A DNA stretch of 64,000 nucleotides, taken from NCBI RefSeq assembly GCF_016097555.1, contig NC_054706.1:51753663-51817662 (forward strand). The letters are read 5' to 3'. Under the pieces are notes generated by a model. That model ran no database searches, was not told where the DNA came from, and worked only from the letters and a program-made list of their open reading frames with translations. The translations under genes were made by a program, and so were the position numbers. This document shows, one piece after another, positions 24,501 through 35,966 of the stretch. Position 1 is the stretch's first letter. The number at the start of each line of letters is the position of its first letter. This DNA is from Gigantopelta aegis (Eukaryota; Mollusca; Gastropoda; Neomphalida; Peltospiridae).

Positions 24501-26186
24501 AACAAGTTCTGTTAAAGAAATGGAAAACTGATACTACATCAAGACTAAATTCTAGCTCTTGCTATAAATGAGAAATATTACACAAACTTGCCTTTCTGGA
24601 TGCCGTTGCTAACAAAGTTCCTTTCTGATCCAGTGCAAGACATGCAAGCTCCCCCTGGTGAGCATTTATTGTTACTGGTGAAACTGTCAGATCAGGTTTG
24701 AGACTTTCCAGATCCTAATCCAGATAAATAATATAGTTTGGAGATAAGTAATATATCAAGTACATCAGCAAATAATAAACTGACATGAAAATATGGTTTT
24801 AAATCATATCAATTACAAAAAACACCAACAAATATTTTATTTAACAATGAACTTAACACACATTTTTATTTACAGTTATATGGCATCAGACATATGCTTA
24901 AGGACAAAACAGGTAATGAAAGTGGAAATCTGCTGCTACCATGCCACTGGCTACTCTTTTTTTTATAAGCAGCAAGGGATCTTTTATATGCTTCATCCAA
25001 CAGACAGGATAGTACATACCACAACCTGTTACCCCAATTATGAAACAAAATATAGCCCAATGGGCACACTGACAGGGATCAACACTAGATTGGATGCAGA
25101 TATGGCAAGCAATTTAAAACAGGGTTATGTCCCCCACACTTAAACTGAATGTTATATATTTCATGGCTATAAATATTATAGGCACAAGAACACCATTTGG
25201 GATGACCGACCTCGGTGGCATAGTGGTTAGGCCATCGGTCTACAGGCTGGTAGGTACTGGGTTCGGATCCCAGTCGAGGCATGGGATTTTTAATCCAGAT
25301 ACCGACTCCGAACCCCAAGTGAGTGCTCCGCAAGGCTCAATGGGTAGGTGAAAACCACTTGCACCGACCAGTGATCCATAACTGGTTCAACAAAGGCCAT
25401 GGTTTGTGCTATCCTGCCTATGGGAAGCGCAAATAAAAGATCCCTTGCTGCTAATCAGAAAGAGTTGCCCACGTAATGGCGGCAGCGGGTTTCCTCTTAA
25501 AATATGTGTGGTCCTTAACCATATAACCGTAAATAAAATGTGATGAGTGCGTCATTAAATAAAACATTTCTTTCTTTCCATTTGGGATGGTAAATAATTT
25601 AATCCAGCAAGCAGACATCACCAATCATGAAAATGATAAATTATTTACAAGTATGACTTATAAAAAGATAAATCTGAATTAATTATAGATGTTATATTCC
25701 ACTTACAACAATTTGTACACTTCCACATTTGGGTCCTGGAAAAACCAAAGTTCTTGCAAATGTGCTCACTTCTGTCAGACCTACAAAAATATATTTTAAC
25801 ACTGTTAAATTTCAACTATCATTTTATTTGTAAATCTAAATAATATAAACATACATAATGGTTGAATCCTGGAGCATACATGTGTAACTCTCATTTTAGT
25901 TATTTCTTCAAGACAAAATACATAATATTTAAAACACCAAAAACCAATCTATAAGAATATTACGAAAATACATATACTATGAATGAAAAGGCCAGAAATA
26001 ATCTATGGGATAGGCCTAATATTTCTTTCATTTTTTTCCAGTACAAAATTCACACTTTCTGAAGAATGAGTCTAAACTGTCAAGATAATTAATTTTAAAT
26101 ATTAAATAATAATAATGTCAACCTCAATTATTTTCAGCATGCATTTATGGGTGCTTGTATACTCAATGCACCTTTGAAATTGTGGG

Positions 26187-26221
<35 letters not shown>

Positions 26222-29200
26222 CGTGAGTGGGTTCCTTTACTAAATGCAACGTTCATGTTTCATAAACCATCACGTTATTTGATTTACTTAATAATAACAT
26301 CAACAAAAAGATAATGTCTACTACTTGGAAATAAATGATTAAATGTTGATCGCAGAATTCAAATTTTTTTCACACATCACAAACCTTTTGGGTTATCTCG
26401 AGTCTCAAAACCATACAGCTTTTGAGGGTTGTTAGGAAAAGAGAACACATGCACCTGGTTTCTTAAAACCACAATCAACCTGAAAAACATAAACATTTTC
26501 ACTCACTGCAATTAAACATAATTTAAGATATAAATAATTTTTAAACAGCAATGCACACCCATCTTGTCCAAACACAACTATCTTTTTAAGTGTATCAGTC
26601 AGGCTGTGAAAACCACAACTAAATCCGACTTGGAAACATTGCTTTATCAGTAGGTCATCTTTATATACTGCTTAAAATACATTGATATACAAGATACTAT
26701 AAAGTCACTCTTTGCAGAAAGGAAATAGTCATACATTATGTCGGGTTCTACTTGCAGTATCTACATTATTATTTTAAACCTTTTTGTGTCTGTGCTGGAA
26801 TGGCGTCACTGACTGAACCTTTTCGTAATGTCAATCTTAGTGATTTCCCTAGAATATTGGCAAGGCATGGTAGACCAGACACTTTTGGGGCATTTTCACC
26901 ATTTTCAGGGCACTTGTATTTCATTAAAAATACACAAAAATTAATTGAAATAAACATTAAAATAATTTATGTGCTTGCTTTAATAAATGAATGGCCAAAG
27001 ATATAAAAGGCATATTTTATTAATTAATAATACCTTTTTTGGTATTTTATAAAGGCAGTTTTAGATTTAATTACTAAAAAAGGCTTGTTTAATCTCAGGA
27101 CAGCATGGCGCTAATTAAGGCAAGATGGTGCTAGGCTATTGAGGCATGGTGCTGCACCATGCTAAAACAAGCTAGGGAAAACACTGATTGAAGATTGAAT
27201 CTTTTAGCAGCACACAGTGTACCTTCATGTCCACAGTGTAATTAAATTGACAGCACACTGTGTGCCACTGCACTGTAAAAAGGTTAAGCGATCTTATTAG
27301 CCAACCATACATAGTTGCCTGATTGAATCTTAAAAACCAACAGACCTTTTTTCTTTTATTATTTTTTCAACTTAATACATACTGACCTATTCACTTCCAA
27401 AATGGTGTCTGTTACAAATCATTGCAAACCATTCTTTTGAATGAATTATGTAATACGCCCACACATATACCTGTCTCTTTGGACTCGGACCGCTACTACT
27501 GGCTGGGCAAATGTTATATCCATCACAACTTTCTGTGCAGGATTCCTCTGACAGTTATCCCATATTAACACTAGAAAACAACAATAAAATAAGTTATATT
27601 AACAAGCTGCATTCAAAGAAATCCTGACTGGCCATTTCATAAAATACCTGTACAAAATTCAACTAAACATGCATATGTGGTCCATTAAGCATCAACTTGC
27701 CCTGAGAGGTAAAGTAGTGCTCTTCTTATTGTCTGAACCAAATTGTTAACAACTACAAAAAATTACTCTCTTACCTTTAATTGCCATTAGATTTCCTCCA
27801 AAGTTTGTCCAGACACAAATCGCAAAAAAACCACTACAAATATACAGATTCCACACACGAGACTGCAACGATGTTGCCGATATTGTCTTTGCTGAGATTG
27901 CATAGGGAAAAATACATGCAGTTTTCTGCCGTCTGCCACGTTGCTTGTTTATGGAATACTCTTCAAGAGGGTTTAAAGCCTCCAAAGTATGTGACACAAT
28001 TACTGTGAAATCGATGATCTCTAGTGGTATCATTAAAATAATAATAATAATAATAATAAAAAATAATAATAATAAGACGTCATCACGTTTGCTTTTATAT
28101 CATAACATGTTATGACGTTGTTAGATTAAGTCCTATCCTTTCACCCCTATTGAAGAATATTCCATAAAAAGTCAAAATGGCAGCTGATACAAAATTACAT
28201 GCTTTTTTCCCTATGCGCGCTCAGCGATGTCGATATAGGTGACATGGTTATCATCTGGTATGTGGAATCTGTGTCATTGTAATGTTTTTTTCAAGATTTG
28301 TGTCTGGACAAACTTTGGAGGAAATCTAACGGCAATTAAAGGTAGGAGAGTAATTTTTCGTAGTTGTTAACAATTTGGTTCGGACAATAGGCACTGAATG
28401 GTTCATTTGACCAATTAATCCTGTACAAGTTCCAGGTTGCATAGTACCAAAGAAGAGAGTTCCGTGTCAAAGTTCGAGGTGCACTGTCAAATATTTACAG
28501 AGTAAAAGCAGCTGTGAGTGTGATTGGTAGTAATATGTGACATTGATTATTTGTACAAATACTATTATCCATTGACAATAAATAAATACACTTTTATTTG
28601 TTATACAGTTGTTATGCAATATATATCAGAGGTTGAAACTAATGCGGGGTACCCCCAAAAATGGAACTGCAATTTTCAGCAAAAATGACGGTTGCTGTTA
28701 AAAACATTAATTAGATCTCTTAAATGTTATGTGACCCCCCCATTTTCTTGCAGGTAGATTAGATGTGAGGTGCCACACTTTTTATTGCTGTACTTCCTGG
28801 GTGTGTTGATACACTGCTTATATCAGTTTTATTAGTAAATGTTAACATTATCGGCAATAGGAATTGATTTGTTCAAGTACAACCAAATGATTTATAGAGT
28901 TAGTTCCCTTCATGTTACGTGGTTCTTAGTACACAAATGAAGTTAATGGTTCAATTTAGGTTACCTTTTATTCGTTTCAGCAGATGACAATAATATATTA
29001 ATTTCATACTCAACTGATATTTGTTATTAAAATTACAATTCAGAAGTGTACCTCAAAAAGAGTATATTGTTAGAAGCAGTACACAGATTTAAAAAAATGA
29101 AGATCCCCATATCACAATGCACTTTAGTCAATTATTAGTTGATCACTGACTGGTTGGTGCAAACCAGGGCCTCTAGATTATGGTAGCCGCACTCTCATGG

Positions 29201-32200
29201 CTAGTGATATTCAGTGTTGGGCTAGTAAATAATTACTATTGCCATGGGCTAGTGAAATGTTTTCGGTCAAATGTTGCAGTTATGTTTATTTTGTAAATAT
29301 GAATATCATAACCCCACCCCAACCCCCAATGTTAGTGTTTTTAAGTTCTATCTCCCTCTTTAGGTGACATATCTGATTATTATTATTTAGTAAAATTGTA
29401 TTAACTTAAATTAAAGTAGGGCTAGTGAATTTTTAATCATGGCTAGTAAATTTTTAAAATCATGATGAATGATAACAAAATTTCCACCAATTCTGAACAC
29501 TAAAGCAGCTTCATCAATATTCATATTACCGTATTCGAGGTGAGAGGTCAAGACTGAATCTCTGCACAATGCAGTTGAATGGGCATTTGGCAAAATAGTT
29601 GTTGATTCCATGAATCTATCTAGTGCCTCATCTATAGGACAGCTACTTCCAAACACACTCTTTACTGGACAATACATCCTTTTGATTGCCAAAAGGAGGA
29701 CTGCCACTCCCAGAGTAGTTTACTAAATCAAATCATGCACGGAACAGAGGGAGACCACTCTATAGTCCGAAGGTTCAATAGTCCGAAGGTTCAATGGTCC
29801 GGGGTTAGGTCTATAAACCGTCGGACTACTGAACCCTCAGATTACTGAACCTAGAGTTAGGGTTAGTGTTGAACCTTCGGACTACTGAACCTTCAGACTA
29901 CAGAGCTGTAACCGAACAGAGCTCATTGGAATAAATACAGCTGTGCTGACATGACTTAAGAGGTCACTGTGTGATACTTTGTTTGGTAGCTCCTACAATG
30001 TTTTATTATTGTAGTAGGGTTAGTGTTGAACCTTCGGACTACTGAACCTTCAGACTATAGAGCTGTAACCAAACAGAGCTCATTGGAATAAATACAGCTG
30101 TGCTGACATGACTTAAGAGGTCACTGTGTGATACTTTGTTTGGTAGCTACTACAATGTTTTATTATTGTAGTAGGGTTAGTGTTGAACCTTCGGACTACT
30201 GAACCTTCAGACTATAGAGCTGTAACCGAAACAGAGCTCATTGGAATAAATACAGCTGTGCTGACATGACTTAAGAGGTCACTGTGTGATACTTTGTTTG
30301 GTAGCTACTACAATGTTTTATTATTGTAGTAGGGTTAGTGTTGAACCTTCGGACTACTGAACCTTCAGACTACAGAGCTGTAACCGAACAGAGCTCATTG
30401 GAATAAATACAGCTGTGCTGACATGACTTAAGAGGTCACTGTGTGATACTTTGTTTGGTAGCTACTACAATGTTTTATTATTGTAGTAGGGTTAGTGTTG
30501 AACCTTCGGACTACTGAACCTTCAGACTATAGAGCTGTATCCAAACAGAGCTCATTGGAATAAATACAGCTGTGCTGACATGACTTAAGAGGTCACTGTG
30601 TGATACTTTGTTTGGTAGCTACTACAATGTTTTATTATTGTAGTAGGGTTAGTGTTGAACCTTCGGACTACTGAACCTTCAGACTATAGAGCTGTAACCA
30701 AACAGAGCTCATTGGAATAAATACAGCTGTGCTGACATGACTTAAGAGGTCACTGTGTGATACTTTGTTTGGTAGCTACTACAATGTTTTATTATTGTAG
30801 TAGGGTTAGTGTTGAACCTTCGGACTACTGAACTACTGAACCTTCAGACTATAGAGCTGTAACCAAACAGAGCTCATTGGAATAAATACAGCTGTGCTGA
30901 CATGACTTAAGAGGTCACTGTGTGATACTTTGTTTGGTAGCTACTACAATGTTTTATTATTGTAGTAGGGTTAGTGTTGAACCTTCGGACTACTGAACCT
31001 TCAGACTACAGAGCTGTAACCAAACAGAGCTCATTGGAATAAATACAGCTGTGCTGACATGACTTAAGAGGTCACTGTGTGATACTTTGTTTGGTAGCTA
31101 CTACAATGTTTTATTATTGTAGTAGGGTTAGTGTTGAACCTTCGGACTACTGAACCTTCAGACTACAGAGCTGTAACCAAACAGAGCTCATTGGAATAAA
31201 TACAGCTGTGCTGACATGACTTAAGAGGTAACTGTGTGATACTTTGTTTGGTAGCTACTACAATGTTTTATTATTGTAGTAGGGTTAGTGTTGAACCTTT
31301 GGACTACTGAACCTTCAGACTATAGAGCTGTAACCAAACAGAGCTCATTGGAATAAATACAGCTGTGCTGACATGACTTAAGAGGTCACTGTGTGATACT
31401 TTGTTTGGTAGCTACTACAATGTTTTATTATTGTAGTAGGGTTAGTGTTGAACCTTCGGACTACTGAACCTTCAAACTATAGAGCTGTAACCAAACAGAG
31501 CTCATTGGAATAAATACAGCTGTGCTGACATGACTTAAGAGGTCACTGTGTGATACTTTGTTTGGTAGCTACTACAATGTTTTATTATTGTAGTAGGGTT
31601 AGTGTTGAACCTTCGGACTTTCTAAAAGGTAATGAGTCTGGATTCAAACAAAATATAATTTGTATGGTGTTAAAAGTCCTGTAAAAATATTTTCCCCATT
31701 ACATAATACTTACCAGCTTTCTCGTCAAACTTGGGTGTGTTGCCGCCTCCTACTAGAGCTATCAGATTACTGCGGAACAGCATCTCTGCACTTGCCAAAC
31801 TGCCAACAGAGTCCACACCTAATAGAGAAATACACACTAGAGCTATCAGATTACTGGGGAACAGCATCTCTGCACTTGCCAAACTGCCAACAGAGTCCAC
31901 ACCTAATAGAGAAATACACACTAGAGCTATCAAATTACTGCGGAACAGCATCTCTGCACTTGCCAAACTGCCAACAGAGTCCACACCTAATAGAGAAATA
32001 CACACTTTTCAGTTCCACTTATTTACGTACTTATATCCAATTAAGGTTAAAAGGCGAGACGTAGCCCAGTGGTAAAGTGCTCGCTTGATGCGCGATCGGT
32101 TTGGGATTGATCCCCATCGGTGGGCCCATTGGGCTATTTCTTACTCTGGTCAGTGCCCCACAACTGGTATATCAAAGGCCGTGGTATGTGCTATCCTGTC

Positions 32201-34150
32201 TATGGGATAGTGCATACAAAAGATCCCTTGCTGCTAATCGAAAAGAGTAGCCCATGAAGTGGCGACAGTGGGTTTCCTCCCTCAATATCTGTGTGGTCCT
32301 TAACCATATGTCCTACGCTATATAACTGTAAATAAAATGTGTTGAGTGCATCATTAAATAAACCATTTCCTTCCTTCCTTCCAATTAAGGTTCAAGCACA
32401 CTGTCCTTGGCACACACCTCAGCTATATGGGCTGTCTGTCCAGAACAGTGGGTTAGTTGTTAGTTATAAAGACGTTGTAATGGTCTTACACCTACCCATT
32501 GAGTCGTTAAAACTCGCTCTGGGTGGAAGCCGGTACCGGACTATGAACCCACTACCTACCAGCCTTATGTCCGATAGCTTAACCACGACACCACTGAGGC
32601 CGGTAATACATACAGATTACCTTCCACCTGAACAAAGTCTGAATTTCTTCATTCTTTGAGTACATTTAAGCTAGTAGAGTACTACAATTTTCAATGTAAC
32701 TTTTATACATTTTGTGGAACATACATACATTTATATAGTCATGTTAGTGCGAACATTAATTTGAATATCTGTAAAAAAAACTACCCAAAAAAACAAGAAC
32801 AACATTTTTTATGTATGTATGCATATGTTTGTCTGTCTGTATGTATTGTGTATCATATATTCATGCAAGAAAATATGCTCCATCTACCCATTCATCCCCC
32901 TATTCAAATGTTTCACAATTTGTTTTGGGGTTAATGCCCATTTTCAATAATACTAATTTCATAACCATTAGTAAATTTAACAAGCCACAACGTATATAAC
33001 TTACCCAGATAGAGCTTCTGTGTGAGTGGTTCCACATTGTAAATCTTCAATCCAGAATTTGAGGCACAAGTAAAACAACCTAAAATTTAAAACAATATTT
33101 GTATAGCAATATTAAAGTTAAATAAATAGAGGATTTGTCAACAGAGTTTTTTAATTAATCCTATAACACTTCTAAAATAACATTTTAATTCAATTTGTAG
33201 TAAATCACAGTACTAAAGTCGCATCAACTGGTAATGATGTTATCACAATTAGCATAAAGTACTTTAACGTCAGACATTTTAACTAAATCTTATGAAAACA
33301 TTATGCTCAGGTATATAAGTGTTGTTGGCTTGTAAACAAATGACCCATTGACAGCAATACATTATCATCTAGAGACCTTGCAAATTTGCATATACCTTTA
33401 AATATGCATACCATTATTACAAGGGTTACTTAATACACTAAATTACCACATGGGTTTATGACATAGATATCATGAATAAGTTATAGGATAAAGATAATAT
33501 ATGTCAGTAATCAAAATTGACAAAGATGCTCCAAATAAATGTGAGGTGCAAAATAATAATAAAATGTGATGTTTTAGGTGATGATGAAAAATACATAGAT
33601 AAAATTAAAATGGAGCAATTTTGTGATTTCAAGCCAACAGACATTTCAAAGAATAGTTTCTGTTTTACTATGATATATGATAATTTGCATTATGAGGATT
33701 ATTTAAAGGTATTTGTATTTAATTGCATTTATTTTGGCTCCCAGTATACATAATAGAGTACCAATCAACTAAATTGTAATAAAAAAAGTACTTTTTTTTT
33801 TAACACATTAAATGTTCCTACATAATATATTTATATGGATAAACTTAGTTTCCAGCCAGCAGACACCAAACCACTTAATACACACCCAGGGCTAGCTCTG
33901 GCACTTGCCAAATTCGGCAATTGTGAATTTAAAAAACACTTGGCAAATTTTATTTTTATTTGGCAAAATAATTTTATGAAATAATTGACATTTTGTTAGA
34001 AAATATCTGGGTTTGTGCAATTTTTAAGTTTAGTAGATAATTTGGTGAAATTGTCTGCTCACCCAGAGCTAGTCCTGACACCCCTTGTAAACCTGAATAC
34101 ATACTATGATCTTGATTAAACCGGAGACTGTTAATGCTTCTGGTAGACAT
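21498..34150 (-). CDS. WDR45: WDR45 (WIPI4), PROPPIN autophagy beta-propeller
   Basis: Eleven coding exons on the minus strand join in phase, in transcript order: 34150-34105, 33079-33005, 31818-31714, 27570-27471, 26479-26385, 25780-25707, 24714-24592, 23210-23125, 22501-22400, 22145-22027 and 21604-21498. The product is 343 residues (human WIPI4 is about 360). It opens [16 protein letters not shown] and ends in an acidic tail (DIDEDME). The PROPPIN signature LRRG is at about 224-227; in this family it binds PI3P and PI(3,5)P2. Stretches such as [20 protein letters not shown] and [11 protein letters not shown] match WDR45 rather than WDR45B. By family knowledge it works with ATG2 in lipid transfer to growing autophagosomes. 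The start ATG lies in an exon with a short 5' UTR, and upstream UTR exons were not found. Oddities are one GC-AG intron, an in-frame triplicated exon segment and a minisatellite at the stop codon; each has its own entry. Confidence 0.95.
23414..24206. mobile_element. pogo/Tigger-like non-autonomous element
   Basis: The ends are CAGTGAAACCCCTCAA and its inverse, inside TA dinucleotides at 23412-23413 and 24207-24208. Near each end the motif AAACCGGA recurs. CAGT-type ends and TA targets fit the pogo/Tigger branch of Tc1-mariner. No transposase frame is seen in its 793 bases. It lies in a WDR45 intron. Confidence 0.75.
24256..24436. mobile_element. Short MITE with CAGGGGCGG ends and 5-bp duplication
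   Basis: CAGGGGCGGTGC and the matching inverse at the right end are flanked by ATTGT on both sides (24251-24255 and 24437-24441). The size is 181 bp. Confidence 0.7.
24590..24591 (-). promoter_or_regulatory. Non-canonical GC splice donor in WDR45
   Basis: The exon 24714-24592 ends AAG followed by GCAAGT. The next exon must start at 23210 (GGCACCCTG) to keep the conserved ASRKGTLIR reading. Only a GC-AG intron fits; AAG|GCAAGT is the usual form of such donors. Confidence 0.8.
24826..25095 (-). mobile_element. SINE family A, old copy
   Basis: In reverse the tail, the AAAAGATCCCTTGCTGC core and the region near GGGCTATATTTTG are clear, but the head is degraded. It lies in a WDR45 intron. Confidence 0.65.
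25205..25577 (+). mobile_element. SINE family B with 12-bp target duplication
   Basis: CCATTTGGGATG occurs at 25193-25204 and 25578-25589. Head, body and tail are complete. It lies in the WDR45 intron between exons 24714 and 25707, against the gene. Confidence 0.9.
26191..26221. repeat. Poly(T) run
   Basis: A tract of about 31 T in the WDR45 intron between exons 25780 and 26385. On the gene strand it is poly(A). Confidence 0.9.
26843..27186 (-). repeat. CCCTAGCTTGTTTTAGCATGG repeat, copy 2
   Basis: It has short inverted TTCCCTAG ends and the GGTGCTGCACCATGC palindrome near one end. It lies in the WDR45 intron between exons 26479 and 27471. Confidence 0.7.
27727..28389. mobile_element. Foldback element with 95-bp inverted arms
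   Basis: Arms 27727-27821 and 28295-28389 are of equal length and differ at only a few positions. The middle contains an (AAT)n run near 28033 and no supported gene. No clear target duplication is seen. It lies in a WDR45 intron. Confidence 0.8.
29165..29460 (+). repeat. CAGGGCTTCTAGA-family copy in WDR45 intron
   Basis: The left end is intact (CAGGGCCTCTAGATTATGG) and the right end is truncated after the TAGTAAATTTTTAAAATCA segment. Confidence 0.65.
29411..29707 (-). other. Unrecognised 98-codon open frame in a WDR45 intron
   Basis: The minus-strand frame reads [18 protein letters not shown] and later [16 protein letters not shown], which looks protein-like in composition, but I know no match. 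It overlaps the end of a repeat at 29460 and borders the satellite. It may be a decayed element or chance. Confidence 0.2.
29861..31618. repeat. 157-bp satellite, about 11 copies
   Basis: GGTTAGTGTTGAACC anchors recur at 29861, 30018, 30175, 30333 and on to 31597. Copies are about 97-99% alike. One copy carries a small extra CTGAACTA. Each unit has a hairpin, CTACTACAAT...ATTGTAGTAG. The 100 bases to the left hold degenerate half-units. The array lies in the WDR45 intron between exons 27570 and 31714. Confidence 0.95.
31714..31818 (-). CDS. WDR45: WDR45 coding exon 3, minimal form
   Basis: This exon codes blade-1 residues from about 41 to 75 ([19 protein letters not shown] through NTPKFDEKA). 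The donor is GCTG|GTAAGT at 31,713. The acceptor is TATTAG|GTGTGG at 31,819-31,820. The same acceptor and most of the exon recur two more times upstream, so two longer exon forms starting at 31,902 or 31,986 stay open and in frame. The minimal form matches the length of other WIPI4 proteins. Confidence 0.85.
31754..32005 (-). repeat. 84-bp exon-plus-acceptor segment, three head-to-tail copies
   Basis: Three exact-length units start at 31754, 31838 and 31922. They differ at only about two positions, so the duplication is recent. Each unit holds 65 bases of WDR45 exon 3, the AG acceptor and its short pyrimidine stretch. Because 84 is 28 codons and no unit contains a stop on the minus strand, an open frame runs through all three. 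Confidence 0.95.
32053..32382 (+). mobile_element. SINE family A inside a SINE family C tail
   Basis: Head GACGTAGCCCAGTGGTAAAG, B box and common tail with (CCTT)n are all present. CCAATTAAGGTT is duplicated at both sides. That target is the tail of the minus-strand SINE C at 32383-32601, so A landed in C. Confidence 0.85.
32383..32601 (-). mobile_element. SINE family C
   Basis: In reverse it reads a GGCCTCAGTGGTGTCGTGG head, then a body with CGAGTTTTAACGACTCAATG, and a tail ending GTGCTTGAACCTTAATTGG. The head is like family B, while the tail is not. Confidence 0.75.
33886..34074. repeat. Short element with CAGGGCTAGCTCTGG ends
   Basis: Left CCAGGGCTAGCTCTGG and right CCCAGAGCTAGTCCTG are inverse-related, with TTGGCAAA-rich text between. 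Related TTGCCAAATT text occurs at about 48290. Confidence 0.45.
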
Positions 34151-34586
34151 TCTTAGGTCATCACATATACTGCAAGAATAATCTGAAAATACAAAAAAAG
34201 AGAGACATGATAAAATATTATACAGAATTAAAAAAATAAATTTAAAACCTATCTTGGCTTGAGTCTGCTGAACTAACCACCATGCTTAGGTGAACATCCT
34301 GCTATTCTGAATGTCCACTACTTCAAAACTTTGTCAGTAATGAATGTCTTAAATGTTATGTTATTGTATGGCAATTGTCCAAATATTAATTAGTTTTTGT
34401 TGTTTGTGTATATGGCTTAATTACCTCTTGGGTTATGGTCAGTGGATCAAGCTAAAATATAAGAACCACTACCAAAACGGAACCATTTTCCTCAGCAAAA
34501 ATGGAACCAATGTATCGGCAAACACTGTACCATTTTAGACTGTAAAGGCATCTCAATGCATTGCCAAAAACAATACAATTTTTTTA

Positions 34587-34796
34587 TTTAAAGGGACACT
34601 CCTGAGTTTGGTGCATTGTAAGATTTTTCTGACTAATAAAATATTTCTATGATTAAACTTACATATTAAATATATTTTCTTGTTTAGAACATCAGTGTCA
34701 GAAAAATATATTTGATATGTAATTACAATAGTTAAAAAGTCTTGGTTAGTTGATAACATCTTAAAAATTGCAGCAAACTCAGGAATGTCCCTTTAA
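34587..34796. mobile_element. MITE with TTTAAAGGGACA ends
   Basis: TTTAAAGGGACACTCCTGAG and its inverse (CTCAGGAATGTCCCTTTAA) bound about 210 bases. A TTAA-like target is possible. Confidence 0.75.
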
Positions 34797-35327
34797 CATA
34801 ACAGATTAAAGATCAATGCATAGGTTTTCCCCCTTAAAAATGTGTTGTCTATTAAATGCTGTATAATGTAAACAACACATATTTTCTGCAAACACCTGTG
34901 AATTGTATTCTGCAGATTAAAAAACCCCAATTGTTTGTTACAGTGGCAGCTTCATGATAATTGTCTGTATTTTGCCGATGTTATGCTCCTTTACATATAC
35001 ATATATGTACATGTACATACATTTTTTTAAAAGTCATAAATGATCAAGATAGCTGTTGTTTTATTGAAGATATTATCATTCACAACTTGCAGTGATATGG
35101 TACTGTATTAACCATATAGCCAATGGTCATGACCATCGCATGTGCAGATGTTTGGATGGCACTTTGCAGTACAGACTGTCATATGCCACAAACATTTAGT
35201 CTAAGTGTCCAAATTACTAAATGTTTGTGACATTCAACAGTCAGTGATTAATTATTGATAATTCAATGTGCTCTAGTGGTGCCATTAAACAAAACAAAGT
35301 TTAACTTTGAATCAATGAATTGATCAA

Positions 35328-35946
35328 GAATCTGGGTTGTTTCGCCCCAAAACTATTTCGAACACTGCATTGTTTCGCCCTTAGTCCTATTCACCGAGGG
35401 TTGGTTCGCCCTAAATCTCGTTCGTACCGAGTCATTTCACCCCCCAAAATAAATATATTTATTATAGTTTTGAAGTATTTTTTTCTTCTGTAATTATTCA
35501 TTACCAAATATTAGGTAATTTTCTGTCTTTGGATATTAATGCCTTATCAGCTGTTTACTTTCTGTTAGCTGAAGCTAGGTGAAATCTACATAAGTAGTAT
35601 GCAGTGTGACTGTTCATAAATTAATTATTAATGTGAATACATTGTCTGTATATGATCTAAGGCCTGTATGTATTTCGTGCATATGGTTTGAGTTAATGAC
35701 ATTGGAAATAAACAAAATTATATTATTTTTATTTTTATTTTTATAAACACGCAATATAGATCGCAATGTCTGACATGTAAAAATCGATGGATATAGGACA
35801 AATCAATGAATAAATGTACTTTATTAATAAAATAAAAATTAGGGCGAATTGAAACATGGGGCGAAACGACTCGGTTGGAAGTATGAATCGACTCTGCTCA
35901 AAACGACTCGGGTGAACTAGTAATAAGGGCGAAATGACCTGTTACC
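35328..35946. mobile_element. MULE-like non-autonomous element, 619 bp
   Basis: It is flanked by a perfect 9-bp duplication, ATTGATCAA, at 35319-35327 and 35947-35955. Both ends carry copies of TTTCGCCC and CGAGTC in inverted order, the first beginning 13 bases in from each end. No coding frame is seen. It ends 11 bases before the target duplication of its right-hand neighbour, whose ends have the same architecture but a different unit. Confidence 0.7.
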
Positions 35947-35966
35947 ATTGATCAATGGGTGGGGTG

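Noticed and set aside
31660-32075. Plus-strand frames with 28-residue repeats
   Set aside because: These are antisense shadows of the triplicated WDR45 exon.
33517-33753. A 78-codon plus-strand frame ([13 protein letters not shown]...)
   Set aside because: It is AT-rich, has no known motif and lies inside a WDR45 intron on the opposite strand; chance is the simpler reading.
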